Shown piece after piece: positions 40,079 through 50,185 of a stretch of DNA of 64,000 bases. Numbering within the stretch: position 1 is the first letter of the stretch; the number at the start of each line of letters is the position of its first letter. This DNA comes from Prevotellaceae bacterium. Lineage in GTDB: Bacteria > Bacteroidota > Bacteroidia > Bacteroidales > UBA932. A model generated the notes under the pieces. It ran no database searches, was not told the DNA's origin, and worked only from the letters and a program-made list of their open reading frames with translations. Where the stretch lies: the NCBI GenBank assembly GCA_031290935.1, contig JAISLK010000037.1, positions 1 to 64,000 on the forward strand, read 5' to 3'. The translations under genes and the position numbers were made by a program.

Positions 40079-43000
40079 ATGATGAAAGAAAAATTAGACC
40101 CCGATTATTTATTTGAAGTAAGCTGGGAAGTTTGCAACAAGGTGGGCGGTATCTATACCGTTATATCGACGAAAGCGCTGAACATGCAGAAGGATTTAAA
40201 GAACAATCATGTCTTGATTGGCCCCGATGTATGGCGCGATACGGAAAGCAATCCCGATTTTATTGAAGACCCGCGGCTGTTGAAGTCATGGCGGGCAAAG
40301 GCGGCGCAGGAAGGGCTGCGTATCCGCGTCGGGCGGTGGAATATCGCGGGGCAGCCGGTGGTGGTGCTGGTGGACTTCACGGCCTTTTTTGAAAGTAAGG
40401 ATAAGATTTTTGCCGAGTTTTGGGAAACGTACAAGCTTGATTCCATCAGCGGCCAGTGGGATTATGTGGAGCCTGCGCTCTTCGGATATGCCGCCGGGAA
40501 GGTGATAGAGAGTTATGTGAATTTCCAGGTTTCGCCGCGCCACCGGGTGGTGGCGCAGTTCCATGAATGGATGACCGGCACGGGGCTGCTGTACTTGCGT
40601 TCGGCATTACCGCAGGCCGGATGTATTTTTACTACGCACGCTACCGTGCTGGGGCGCTGTATTGCCGGCAACCGTTTGCCGCTGTACGATAAAATGGAAA
40701 GCTACAACCCCGATGAAATTGCGCGACAGTTTAACGTAGTATCCAAACAGTCGCTGGAACGGGCGGCGGCGCAGGCGGCCGATTGCTTCACTACCGTGAG
40801 CGATATTACCGCACGGGAATGCGCCCATTTCCTGGGCAAGCCGGTAGATATTGTTACACCCAACGGTTTTGAGAACAGTTTTACGCCGAAGGAAGAAGAC
40901 TTCCCTGCGAAAAAGGCTGCCGGACGCAGGAAACTGTGCGAAGCGGCGGCGGGGCTGCTTAACCGCCCGCTGTCCGACGATGCACTGCTGGTAGGCATCA
41001 GCGGGCGGTATGAATATACCAACAAAGGCATTGATGTATTTTTGGAAGCGCTGGCGCGGTTAAACGGGAATCCGGCGCTGCCGCGCGAAGTGGCGGCATT
41101 TGTGATGGTGCCGGCGGGGCATCATGGCCCCAACAAAGAACTGCTCTATAACCTGCAGCACCCCGGTGCGCCCCAGGAAGTGTATAATAAATATGTAACC
41201 CACTACCTGTCGGAGCCGGAAACCGACCCGGTGCTGAAACATATAGCGCGGGCGGGGCTGAACAATGACGGACGGGTGCCGGTATTTTTCATCCCGTCGT
41301 ACCTGAACGGCAATGACGGCGTCTTCAACGTGCCTTATTATGATTTGCTGGCGGGGCTTGACCTGTCGGTGTTCCCGTCGTATTACGAACCCTGGGGCTA
41401 TACGCCGCTGGAAAGCCTTGCGTTCAAAGTACCGACGATTACTACCTCGCTTGCCGGCTTCGGCCTGTGGGTGGAAGAGAAATACAAGGGAGCGCATCCG
41501 GGCATTGAAGTAGCGCTGCGTAACGACGCCAATAATGATGCGGTAATCGACTGCATCGCCAAAAAGATAAATGAATTTGCCGGTTACCTGCCCGAACAGC
41601 GGGCAGCCGTCAACGCCAATGCGAAGGACGTCTCCAGCATCGCCCTTTGGGATAACCAGATTAAGTACTATAAAAAAGCAGAAGCCATCGCTTTGCAGAA
41701 AGTAACACAGCGCGTGCCCGAATTTCCGGCGGTGCAGGAAGAGCTTACCTCGCTTATCGAACAGCAGGTATCCATCAGCCAGCCTAACTGGACGCGCATT
41801 ATGGTGCATAAACATATTCCCGAAAAGCTCACGGCGCTGGAGACACTCTCCAAGAACCTTTGGTGGAGCTGGAACCAGGACGCAGTGGAGTTATTTGAAA
41901 GCATCGACCCGGCGCAGTGGAAAACGTCGCAATATAACCCGATAGCGCTGCTCGACCGGATTTCGCTCACCCGCTACAAAGAACTGGAGAAAGACGAACT
42001 GTTCGTGAAAAAACTGACGGCCGTGTACCGGCATTTTTCCGCCTACATGGCGGAAAAAGGAAAAGGCGACGGCCCCCACATATCCTATTTCAGCATGGAA
42101 TACGGGCTGCATGCGTCGCTGAAAATTTATTCCGGCGGGCTGGGCATCCTGGCGGGCGACTATTTGAAAGAAGCCAGCGACCGCAATGTGAAACTGACGG
42201 GCGTCGGGTTGCTGTACCGGTACGGCTATTTTACGCAGAAACTCTCGGCGGCGGGCGACCAGGTGAATGAATACGACCCGCAGGATTTCATGAAAATTCC
42301 CGTAACCCCGGTGTACGACGACAACGGGCAATGGAAAACCGTTGCCATCGCGCTGCCCGGCCGCACGCTGCAAGTCCGCATCTGGCGCGTAGATGTAGGG
42401 CGCGTAGAACTCTACCTGCTTGACACGGACTTTGAAGACAACCTGCCCGAAGACCGCAGCATTACCTACCGCCTGTATGGCGGCGACTGGGAGAACCGCC
42501 TGAAACAGGAACTGGTGCTGGGCGTGGGCGGCATCCGCGCCCTCCGCGCATTGAACATTGCCGACGACGTCTATCACTGCAACGAAGGACATGCCGCCTT
42601 CATCGGGCTGGAACGCCTGCGCGAGTATGTGGCAAACGATAACCTGCTTTTCGCCGAAGCGGTGGAAACGGTGCGCGGCTCGTCGCTGTTCACCACCCAC
42701 ACGCCGGTGCCGGCAGGGCATGACGCTTTTTCGGAAAACCTGCTGCGTACGTACCTCTCGCATTACCCCGACCGGCTGAAAATTTTGTGGGAACAGCTGA
42801 TGGCGCTGGGTAAAATCAACCCGACAGACCCCAACGAAAAGTTTTCGATGAGCTATTTAGCCGCCAACCTTTCGCAGGAAATCAACGGCGTGAGCTGGCT
42901 GCACGGGCAGGTGAGCCGCGAGATTTTGAAACCGCTCTGGCCGGGTTACCTGCCCGAAGAGTTGCACGTAAACTATGTAACCAACGGCGTGCACTACGCC

Positions 43001-44308
43001 ACCTGGACGGCGCCCGAATGGAAAGCCGTGCAAAACGAAGTATTCGGAGAAACATTCCGGACGCATCACTACGACAAACAATGCTTCGACGGCATCTACA
43101 ACGTCGAGGACAAACAGATTCTGGAAATACGGAACACCCTGCGCAAACGCCTTGTTACGCACATCAAGGAAGTGATGAACACCTCGCAGTCGTACCTCTC
43201 GCCGAAGCAAATCATCATGATGCGCGAAACCCTGCGCGACGACGTGCTGACCATCGGCTTTGCCCGCCGGTTCGCCACCTACAAACGCGCCAACTTGCTG
43301 TTTGGCGATTTGGACGCCCTCCATGCCATTGTCAATAATGAAAAATACCCGGTGCAGTTTATTTTTGCCGGAAAGGCGCACCCCGCCGACAAAGCCGGGC
43401 AGGACTTAATCAAGCGGATTGTGGAAGTATCCAAAATGCCGCAGTTCATCGGGAAAATCGTGTTCGTGCCGAACTACGACACCGAGCTGGCCAAACTCAT
43501 GGTGCAGGGCGTGGATGTATGGATGAATACGCCCACCCGCCCCCTGGAAGCCTCCGGAACCAGCGGCGAAAAAGCGGTAATGAACGGCGTGATGCACTTC
43601 AGCGTCCTCGACGGATGGTGGGTCGAAGGCTACCAGAAAGGCGCAGGATGGGCGCTGCCGATAGAAAACGCTTACGAAAATTCACTGTTCCAGGACGAGC
43701 TGGATGTGGAAACAATCTACAATATCATTGAAGACGAAATCGCCCCCGCCTTCTACAACCGCGACGCCTCCGGCATTTCCAAAGAATGGATGAACCAGAT
43801 AAAAAACACCATTGCCAAAGTAGCCTCCAACTTCACGACCAACCGGATGTTGACCGACTACGAAGAAAAATTCTACAACAAACTCAGCCGGCGCCACGCC
43901 GCGCTGAAGCACGACGACTACGCGCTGGCGGCAAAACTCGCGGAATGGAAGAAAAAAGTGCGGCGCGAATGGGGCCCTATTGAATTGACCGCTACCGACC
44001 AGGATATATCCAACCTCCTGCCGGCCCTGGGCAGCGCCTCGTCGATGAACATCTCGGTGTTTATCGGCGAAATCAACCCCGAAGACATCGGCGTGGAACT
44101 GGTCATTGCCCAGCAGGAAAAGAACGACCATTATAAAGTGCTTACTACGCTTGAATTTTCGCTGGTTTCCTGTGATAACGGCATTGCGAAATACCACCTT
44201 GATATTATACCCGACATGCCCGGCACCTTCTTTATGGCGCGCCGCATCTATGCCAAAAACCCGGATTTACCCCACCGGCAGGATTTCCCGCTGGTAAAAT
44301 GGGTATAG
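40079..44308 (+). CDS. Glycogen synthase (GT3-like) / alpha-glucan phosphorylase (GT35) fusion
   Basis: 1,409 residues from ATG 40079. The N-terminal ~560 residues resemble GT3 glycogen synthase: FEVSWEVCNKVGGIYTVIST at the start, DCFTTVSDITARECAHFLGK, and the acceptor/UDP region FPSYYEPWGYTPLESLAFKV. From about residue 590 it is a GT35 alpha-glucan phosphorylase of the short bacterial type: YFSMEYGLHASLKIYSGGLG, then FTTHTPVPAGHDAF. The probable PLP lysine is in ASGTSGEKAVMNG, before HFSVLDGWWVEGY. One chain thus has synthesis and breakdown activities for glycogen; similar long proteins are known in Bacteroidales. Followed by a hairpin array. Confidence 0.9.
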   Translation: MMKEKLDPDYLFEVSWEVCNKVGGIYTVISTKALNMQKDLKNNHVLIGPDVWRDTESNPDFIEDPRLLKSWRAKAAQEGLRIRVGRWNIAGQPVVVLVDFTAFFESKDKIFAEFWETYKLDSISGQWDYVEPALFGYAAGKVIESYVNFQVSPRHRVVAQFHEWMTGTGLLYLRSALPQAGCIFTTHATVLGRCIAGNRLPLYDKMESYNPDEIARQFNVVSKQSLERAAAQAADCFTTVSDITARECAHFLGKPVDIVTPNGFENSFTPKEEDFPAKKAAGRRKLCEAAAGLLNRPLSDDALLVGISGRYEYTNKGIDVFLEALARLNGNPALPREVAAFVMVPAGHHGPNKELLYNLQHPGAPQEVYNKYVTHYLSEPETDPVLKHIARAGLNNDGRVPVFFIPSYLNGNDGVFNVPYYDLLAGLDLSVFPSYYEPWGYTPLESLAFKVPTITTSLAGFGLWVEEKYKGAHPGIEVALRNDANNDAVIDCIAKKINEFAGYLPEQRAAVNANAKDVSSIALWDNQIKYYKKAEAIALQKVTQRVPEFPAVQEELTSLIEQQVSISQPNWTRIMVHKHIPEKLTALETLSKNLWWSWNQDAVELFESIDPAQWKTSQYNPIALLDRISLTRYKELEKDELFVKKLTAVYRHFSAYMAEKGKGDGPHISYFSMEYGLHASLKIYSGGLGILAGDYLKEASDRNVKLTGVGLLYRYGYFTQKLSAAGDQVNEYDPQDFMKIPVTPVYDDNGQWKTVAIALPGRTLQVRIWRVDVGRVELYLLDTDFEDNLPEDRSITYRLYGGDWENRLKQELVLGVGGIRALRALNIADDVYHCNEGHAAFIGLERLREYVANDNLLFAEAVETVRGSSLFTTHTPVPAGHDAFSENLLRTYLSHYPDRLKILWEQLMALGKINPTDPNEKFSMSYLAANLSQEINGVSWLHGQVSREILKPLWPGYLPEELHVNYVTNGVHYATWTAPEWKAVQNEVFGETFRTHHYDKQCFDGIYNVEDKQILEIRNTLRKRLVTHIKEVMNTSQSYLSPKQIIMMRETLRDDVLTIGFARRFATYKRANLLFGDLDALHAIVNNEKYPVQFIFAGKAHPADKAGQDLIKRIVEVSKMPQFIGKIVFVPNYDTELAKLMVQGVDVWMNTPTRPLEASGTSGEKAVMNGVMHFSVLDGWWVEGYQKGAGWALPIENAYENSLFQDELDVETIYNIIEDEIAPAFYNRDASGISKEWMNQIKNTIAKVASNFTTNRMLTDYEEKFYNKLSRRHAALKHDDYALAAKLAEWKKKVRREWGPIELTATDQDISNLLPALGSASSMNISVFIGEINPEDIGVELVIAQQEKNDHYKVLTTLEFSLVSCDNGIAKYHLDIIPDMPGTFFMARRIYAKNPDLPHRQDFPLVKWV

Positions 44309-44389
44309 CGGGGTGTACGGCTTTATGCCGGCGCCGGCCGATTCTTAATTTCTGCATACCAGGTTCCCCTCCCGCGCATGGCGGGATAG

Positions 44390-44408
44390 CCGGCTGCCTG
44401 CCGGTTTT
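44390..44408 (+). terminator. Weak terminator after the glycogen fusion gene
   Basis: CCGGC and GCCGG pair around TGCCT and are followed by TTTTAC. Two more small GC palindromes (GCCGGCGCCGGC and CCCGC-GCATG-GCGGG) precede it. Together with the array at 44421 this fills the convergent 333-base gap. Confidence 0.4.
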
Positions 44409-44420
44409 ACTTCCAGCCTG

Positions 44421-44623
44421 CTGCGACGGTGTGTCGCAGGTGGCTGCGACGGTGTGTCGCAGGTGGCTGCGACGATGTGTCGCAGGTGGCTGCGACGGTG
44501 TGTCGCAGGTGGCTGCGACGGTGTGTCGCAGGTGGCTGCGACGGTGTGTCGCAGGTGGCTGCGACGGTGTGTCGCAGGTGGCTGCGACGATGTGTCGCAG
44601 GTGGCTGCGACGGTGTGTCGCAG
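44421..44623. repeat. 23-nt tandem hairpin array, nine copies
   Basis: Unit CTGCGACGGTGTGTCGCAG plus GTGG, repeated nine times without spacers. Each unit holds a perfect 7-bp inverted repeat, CTGCGAC/GTCGCAG, with a 5-base loop. The only differences (copies 3 and 8, GGTGT to GATGT) are in the loop. It lies between the convergent glycogen gene and the DUF4465-like gene. Not CRISPR: no spacers. Could be a transcription barrier, RNA stabiliser or protein-binding array. Confidence 0.92.
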
Positions 44624-44641
44624 GACATCGCTGCCTCATTC

Positions 44642-45733
44642 TTACAGCTTTACCGCCAGGTTGTCGAAGCAGAAATAGGCGGGGGTGTTCATGCCATAGC
44701 TGCCGTTGTCGGAGCTTTGCAGGTCGAATTTAATCGCTGCGACGCTGCCCAGCGGGGTCAAGTCCACTTTCGTCCATTCCGTGATAACGCCGGGGGAAGA
44801 GGTTTCGCGGAAGTCGGCCAGGTAAAATTCCACCGTGCCGGTGGATGTCCCGGTCTTGTTAAAGCCTTCGATGACCAGCTTAAACCAGTCGCCGCTGCCG
44901 AACTGTTTGGCAACCGCATCGCCGTTTTTCATGGACAGGGCGGCATAGGTGCTGTTGGTTACGTAGAAGTGGTTGAATACGCATTCTTTGTTTGTGCCCT
45001 TTTCCTCATTCCGGAAAGAGATGGTGCTGCGGGCGTCGCCCATCATTACCGGTTCGTTGTAGCCGGAGGCCAGGGCAAAGGTGTTGCTGCCTTTGTAGCC
45101 GCCCTTATGGGTGGCGGCGTCGCTGTAATATACGCTGCACTGGTTGTCGTAGCCTGCGGTTTGCATGTCGTTCCACTGCGAAATGGCGATGCCTCCGCCG
45201 TAGAAGTCAATTTCGCCTGTCCAGACGGATTCGTTGACCATCATGGAGAGGCCGCTTCCGGCGTCGTCGTAGCCGGTGTATCTGGCGGGGCTGGTTCCCG
45301 TATAACTGTTATACAGGTTTGCGCCTTTTGCGGTAGGCCCGGCGAGGTAAGTCGCGGGTACGTTTTCAAAGTCGATAAGGTAAAAAACCGTTACCGCACA
45401 GGCCGCTGTTTGACCGCCGTCGAGCGCCGTTACGGTAACGGTAGCCGTGCCCGCCGAGACGGCTGTTACCACGCCTTTTTCGTTAACGGTAGCGATGGCC
45501 GTGCTGCTGCTTTGCCAGGTTAGGGCTTTGTTCGTCGCGTCGCCCGGTGATACGGTGGCGGCGAGCGCCGCCGTATCGCCGGGCGTCAGTTCCAGCGCAG
45601 CAATATCAAGCGATATGCCGGTGATGGCAACAGCGCTGTCTTTTTCGCACGCTACAAGGGTCATCATTACCAGTGCCGGTAATGTCATCAAGGTGATTTT
45701 ACACCAGTTCGAGAATTTGTTTGTTGTTTTCAT
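44642..45733 (-). CDS. Surface lipoprotein: BIG2 domain + DUF4465-like domain
   Basis: 363 residues. Lipoprotein signal with lipobox VAC and then EKD, matching the Bacteroidota surface export pattern. A bacterial Ig-like BIG2 domain follows at about 35-115: SLDIAALELTPGDTAALAAT, then WQSSSTAIATVNEKGVVTAV. The rest (IDFENVPATYLAG to YFCFDNLAVKL) has the DUF4465 pattern: a beta-sandwich with the ending 'NTPAYFCFDNL'. Last gene of the corrinoid locus. DUF4465-like proteins occur in B12 loci of Bacteroides; binding of corrinoid is possible but unproven here. Confidence 0.78.
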   Translation of the reverse strand: MKTTNKFSNWCKITLMTLPALVMMTLVACEKDSAVAITGISLDIAALELTPGDTAALAATVSPGDATNKALTWQSSSTAIATVNEKGVVTAVSAGTATVTVTALDGGQTAACAVTVFYLIDFENVPATYLAGPTAKGANLYNSYTGTSPARYTGYDDAGSGLSMMVNESVWTGEIDFYGGGIAISQWNDMQTAGYDNQCSVYYSDAATHKGGYKGSNTFALASGYNEPVMMGDARSTISFRNEEKGTNKECVFNHFYVTNSTYAALSMKNGDAVAKQFGSGDWFKLVIEGFNKTGTSTGTVEFYLADFRETSSPGVITEWTKVDLTPLGSVAAIKFDLQSSDNGSYGMNTPAYFCFDNLAVKL

Positions 45734-45801
45734 GTTGTTTGAATTTAAAATTGTTTGTTATTTGTAAGTCGCAAGCCGGCTGGCGCCGGCTTGGCTAACG
45801 G

Positions 45802-47964
45802 TTAATTCGTGTATCTTCCGTCCAGCATGTCCCGGTACGTGGGGTTGTAGGCGCAGCCCGACACTTTCCAGGTCGCGGGGGCAGCCAAGGGGATGATGCC
45901 TTTGAGGGGCTCGAAGTTCTTCAGTTGCGTAAAATTGCTGATGGTTACGCCGGCGGCTTTGGTCAGTTTACTGAAGCCGGTGAGGTCTTTGAACGTGGCG
46001 TTATTTGTGCCGGTAATGGTGAGCGTACCGGTGAGGCTTTGCAGTTCCGGGAAGCTGATGGTGGCCAGCTTGCGGGTGGCGGTAAGCCCGGTAAGGGAGA
46101 GGTTGCCTGTTATGCTTTTCAGCTTGGGCAGGGCTATGGAGGTGATGCCGGAGGAATATAGCGCACAGGTGAAGCCCACCGTAAGCGTGCCGGAAGTATA
46201 GCCGGTAATGGTTTCGAGTTTTGGCAGGTCGAGTGTTTCTAAGGCATCGCAGTAACTCACTTGCAAGGCGCCCGCCGATTGCAGGTTCGGCAGTCTGATT
46301 TGTTTAAGGGAGCTGTAGTAGAAATAAAGCAGGCCGGTAACGTGTTCCAGCCATGGAAAGTCAATAGCGGTAACGTAGCTTGTTGCAACAGTAAGGCCGC
46401 CCACTGTTTTGAAGCCTTGTACGGTTATCGGGAAGCTTGTAGCGTCCGGCTGCGGGACGCCAAGATACAGCAGCCCGGGAAACTCGTCGTCGCCAGTCAG
46501 GGTAAGGCCGGTTTGGGTAGCGCCGTACAAAGCCAGATGTTTTACTTTTATGCCGCGCACGTCTATTTCGGTAACGTTCGCAAGGTCGTAGGCGGAAATT
46601 GTACCGGCGCTCTTTAACGACGGCAGCGCTATCGAAGTCAGGTTTGGGAGATTGTAAAGGTACAGCCGCCCCCCGACGCTGTCCAGGGCGGGGAAGGCTT
46701 CAAGGGAAGCAAGGCTTTTCAGCTGTATCGACAACTCGCCACGGACCGTTTTCAGGGCAGGGAATTGCAGTGTTGTGAGATTGGCGGCATTCGGTATTGT
46801 GATGCTCCCGGCGATTTCCAGTTTGGGGAATTTCAGTGCAGTGAGGGCGTCCGAGGAGGGGGGCGACAAAGTGCCGGTTACCGTTTCCAGCGCCGGGAAA
46901 GACACCTCGCTAAGGGCGATGAAGCCCGGGCTGCAAGCGCCTTTCACCGTTTTCAAGGAGGAGAAATCTATTGCGGTAACCGAAATGCCGCTCATGGTGA
47001 TTCCTCCGGCCGTTTCCAGTTTGGGCGCCGTGATGCGTTCCAGTTTTTGCCAGTAAGAAACAGAGAGGGTCTTTCCCAGCTTTTGCAGCGCAGGGAGGTC
47101 TATCGCCTGTAGTTTCGCAGCGCTGGCGTTGCTTCCCTGCACTATCAGGTCTTCTATCACTTGTTGCAGCTTGGGGAAGTTTATCACCGTTAACGAGTCG
47201 ATATTCCCGGATATCCGTACGCCCTTGTCAACGCTTGCCAGTTCGGGGAAGTCGATGGTTTCATAGCGGGCGACCTGTCCGTAGACGGCGTATAGCACCG
47301 TTAACCCGGCGCGGAGGGCGGTGAGTTTTGGGAAGCGGACGGTTTTCACGTTTTTCGCCAGTATCTGCAGGTCGCCTGTTTTCTCCAGGCTTTCAAAGGC
47401 GGTAAGGTCGCCTTTGAAGGCAGGGTTGATAAGGATGTCGCCGGTAACGGTTTTCAGGTGTTCCAGTCCGGCGAGCGAGGTGATGGTATCCGCGCCGGTG
47501 GCGGCGCCGATGGTGATAGAGCCGTTGATTTGGTCAATGTCTTTCACTGCCGCTGCGAATTCGTTCACGTCGGCTTGCGTAAGTAATACCACGTCGCCGG
47601 AACGCGATACCGGGTGGCGTTCCAGGGTGTAGGCGTAGGTGCGGGTGGCGCCGTTGCAGGCGGTTACGGTAAATGTCTGCGCGGTATTCCAGTCGGTGAT
47701 GGCGGAGGGGTCGGGGGTAATGGCGGCGTTTTCGCTTAATGTAACCGTTGCCGTGGCGCCGGCCAGCGAGAGCCGTTCGGGTGCGGTGATGACAATTGTG
47801 CCGGGCGATACCGCGCCTTTCAGTGTAACGCCGTTTTGCACCAGGGTGAATGCGGCGATGTAGTTGTCATGTCCCCGGAAGGGGCTTTCGTCTCTGTTGC
47901 ATCCGGCAACAAGCAGGGTTGCCGGCAGCAGCAGCAACAATAGTTTGGTTGTATATGTTTTCAT
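45802..47964 (-). CDS. LRR-like surface lipoprotein with DUF5018-like domain (copy 1)
   Basis: 720 residues from the ATG at 47964, which starts the signal peptide MKTYTTKLLLLLLPATLLVA before GCNRDES; the nine residues upstream are not part of it. Residues 30-120 are a DUF5018-like beta domain (SPFRGHDNYIAAFTLVQNG, then ITDWNTAQTFTVTACNG). The rest is a long series of leucine-rich beta-solenoid repeats with a recurring 'FPKL..V.G.L.I' pattern, about 22 residues each. It is a close paralogue of the next gene upstream and 30 bases away. A cell-surface binding or scaffold protein in the corrinoid locus. Confidence 0.75.
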   Translation of the reverse strand: MKTYTTKLLLLLLPATLLVAGCNRDESPFRGHDNYIAAFTLVQNGVTLKGAVSPGTIVITAPERLSLAGATATVTLSENAAITPDPSAITDWNTAQTFTVTACNGATRTYAYTLERHPVSRSGDVVLLTQADVNEFAAAVKDIDQINGSITIGAATGADTITSLAGLEHLKTVTGDILINPAFKGDLTAFESLEKTGDLQILAKNVKTVRFPKLTALRAGLTVLYAVYGQVARYETIDFPELASVDKGVRISGNIDSLTVINFPKLQQVIEDLIVQGSNASAAKLQAIDLPALQKLGKTLSVSYWQKLERITAPKLETAGGITMSGISVTAIDFSSLKTVKGACSPGFIALSEVSFPALETVTGTLSPPSSDALTALKFPKLEIAGSITIPNAANLTTLQFPALKTVRGELSIQLKSLASLEAFPALDSVGGRLYLYNLPNLTSIALPSLKSAGTISAYDLANVTEIDVRGIKVKHLALYGATQTGLTLTGDDEFPGLLYLGVPQPDATSFPITVQGFKTVGGLTVATSYVTAIDFPWLEHVTGLLYFYYSSLKQIRLPNLQSAGALQVSYCDALETLDLPKLETITGYTSGTLTVGFTCALYSSGITSIALPKLKSITGNLSLTGLTATRKLATISFPELQSLTGTLTITGTNNATFKDLTGFSKLTKAAGVTISNFTQLKNFEPLKGIIPLAAPATWKVSGCAYNPTYRDMLDGRYTN

Positions 47965-47994
47965 CTTACAGCTGTTTTTATCATTTATCATTCA

Positions 47995-50112
47995 TCATTC
48001 ATAAATCCATTTACCGTCCAGCAAGTCCCGGTAAGAGGGGTTGTAGCTGTTGCCGGATGCCGTCCAGTTCTCCGGCGAGGCCAGGGAGGGGAAGGCTTTC
48101 TGCAGTCCCGAGTAGTCGGTGAGCGCGGCCTGCCGGGTTATTTCTATTGCTTTTACGCCGGTGAGTGCGGAGAAGCCGTGGAGGCCGGTCAGTTTTGTAT
48201 TGGTTCGGGCGGCGGTGGCTGTTCCCGGATAGACGGTGAGTTTGCCTCCTATGGTTGCCAGCTTCGGGAAGTTCAGCGTTTCAAACCCGCGGTAAGTAGT
48301 GGAGTAGTCATACCCGGTGCTCAGTTTAAAGTCGCCGCCGACGGTTGTGAGGGCGGGGCAGTGCAGGACTTTTGCCGTTTTCGTGTTTATGGTCAGTGTG
48401 AGGTTGCCGCCCACGCTTTTCAGGTTGTCCCATTTCACGGAGTCCATTGCGGTATTGGTCATGTAGGGGAAGTTGACGGTAAGGTGGCCGCCGATTTCTT
48501 CCATATCGGGCATGCTGAACGTTCGCGGATAGCCGCTGTAGAGCGTCCCCAGGTAAACGCCCCGGCGCACTTTGCGGATGCCTTTAATATGTACGTCATA
48601 TGCGCTTGCAGCATTAACATAGAGCGAATCGACTTCGCCCAGTCCTTCCAGTTCGGGGAAAAGGAGGTCGCTGCTGTTCGGCTGTAAATACAGCAAGCCT
48701 GCAAAGGTTTCGTCGCCGGAGATTTTGGTCTGTACCGCCCTGCCGGTAAGCCGCAATGTTCCGATATTCTTTCCGGCGATATGGACTTCCGGGATGAGTG
48801 CGCCGGCGGTGGTGAGGCCGATTTCCAGCACGTCGATATGCTGTACGGAGGCGGGAATGTGCACCGCTGTTCCGCCCGGCAGGTTGGTGAGGGTAACCGT
48901 TCCGGCGGTTTTCAGGGCGGTGAAGCCGGCGATGCCGTTCAGGGGGGTGTTCTGGAGGGTGAGGGCTTTGAGGGTTTCCAGTTTCGGGACTTCCAGGATG
49001 GAGATGTTTTTACAGTTAATGTTCATGGCGCCGGCCTGTTTTAGGGCAGGGAAACTCAGTTCGGTTAATCCGTCCAGGCTGGAGAAGGTCATCGTTGCTG
49101 CTGCTGCTTCCAGTTTCGGTGTGTAGATAAATACCAGCTGCGGCATGGCGTTGACGGAGAAGCCGCCGGTTTTCCGCAGGGCAGGCAGTTCTACTTTCGT
49201 TACGCTCCCCCAGCCTTCCAGGAGTATGTTGCCTTCGACTGCTTCCAGCGCCGGGAGGGATATTTTCGCCAGCGATGTACTCGTGCTCGTGTAAACGTTC
49301 ATGGATATGCTGCCGGCCGATTGCAGGCCGGGGAGGTGCAGTTGGTAGAGCGGGCAACCTAATTCCAACTGTTTCGACACGTGTTCCAGCCCGGGCAGTT
49401 CGACGATGACCGTCGCGGGGTTGCCTATGGACAGGGCGCCGGCGGTTTTTAAAGCCGGGAGGGTTACTGTTTCGAGGTGTGGCAGGGTATTGTTCCAGGT
49501 CTCCCCTATTTTCAGGAGGCCGCCTGTGTGCTCCAGGTTTTCCAGGCCTTCCAGGGAGGTGATGGCGCAGGTGGGGTTCAGGGTGAGGGCGTAGCTGACT
49601 TCTTTCAGGCTTGCCAGGGGGGCGAGCGAGGTGATGGAATCGGTGCCGGCAGTGCGGCCGATAATCAGGCTGCCGTCAATAAGGGTAACGCCCCGCCGGC
49701 CGAATGCGTCCACGTCGGCCTGGGTTTCGAGGAGCACCGCGCCGCTGTGGGCAACGCCGCTGCGCCGGACGGTATATTTCCAGGCCGTCTGCGCGCCGCT
49801 GTGAGCGGTAACGGCGAACGCCTGTTCTTCGTCCCAGCTGGTGATACTGGCGGGGTCGGGGTATATCTTTGCGTTCTCGCTCAGTGTAACGGTAGCCCTG
49901 GCACGGTTCAGCGAGAAGCCTTCGGGGGCGGTAACGGTAATGACTTCGCCGGTAATGGCGGCGTGGAACACCGCGTCGCCCTGCTGCAGGCGGAACCCGG
50001 TGATGTAGCTGTCTGTCCCCGCGAACGGGTCTTCTTCCCTGTGGCAGGCGGCGAGGAGGGATGCGCCCGCCAGCAGGCTTGCTGTGATGCTGTTTTTTAA
50101 AATGCTGTTCAT
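47995..50112 (-). CDS. LRR-like surface lipoprotein with DUF5018-like domain (copy 2)
   Basis: 705 residues. Signal peptide ending LLAACHREED: Cys followed by acidic residues. The same architecture as its neighbour: DUF5018-like domain (TDSYITGFRLQQGDAVFHA to SITSWDEEQAFAVTAHSG) then solenoid repeats (LPALKTAGALSIGNPA, LPGLQSAGSISMN). The two end in nearly the same way (YNPSYRDLLDGKW against YNPTYRDMLDGRY), so they arose by tandem duplication. Downstream of the hairpin array at 50186-50412, which lies in its leader if the locus is one transcript. Confidence 0.75.
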   Translation of the reverse strand: MNSILKNSITASLLAGASLLAACHREEDPFAGTDSYITGFRLQQGDAVFHAAITGEVITVTAPEGFSLNRARATVTLSENAKIYPDPASITSWDEEQAFAVTAHSGAQTAWKYTVRRSGVAHSGAVLLETQADVDAFGRRGVTLIDGSLIIGRTAGTDSITSLAPLASLKEVSYALTLNPTCAITSLEGLENLEHTGGLLKIGETWNNTLPHLETVTLPALKTAGALSIGNPATVIVELPGLEHVSKQLELGCPLYQLHLPGLQSAGSISMNVYTSTSTSLAKISLPALEAVEGNILLEGWGSVTKVELPALRKTGGFSVNAMPQLVFIYTPKLEAAAATMTFSSLDGLTELSFPALKQAGAMNINCKNISILEVPKLETLKALTLQNTPLNGIAGFTALKTAGTVTLTNLPGGTAVHIPASVQHIDVLEIGLTTAGALIPEVHIAGKNIGTLRLTGRAVQTKISGDETFAGLLYLQPNSSDLLFPELEGLGEVDSLYVNAASAYDVHIKGIRKVRRGVYLGTLYSGYPRTFSMPDMEEIGGHLTVNFPYMTNTAMDSVKWDNLKSVGGNLTLTINTKTAKVLHCPALTTVGGDFKLSTGYDYSTTYRGFETLNFPKLATIGGKLTVYPGTATAARTNTKLTGLHGFSALTGVKAIEITRQAALTDYSGLQKAFPSLASPENWTASGNSYNPSYRDLLDGKWIYE

Positions 50113-50185
50113 CTGTTTTTATTATTTAATGTTTATTATATGCGTGTTATACAATTCTGTTCCCTGTACGTCTCTCTGCCCCGAC

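Noticed and set aside
44421-44623. CRISPR-like array
   Set aside because: Units follow each other with no spacers, the repeat is a short hairpin, and no cas genes are near. The same applies to 50186-50412 and 62445-62686.
44429-45523. 364-residue plus-strand frame through the repeat array
   Set aside because: It runs antisense to the DUF4465-like lipoprotein and through hairpin repeats; no start signal or protein-like sequence.
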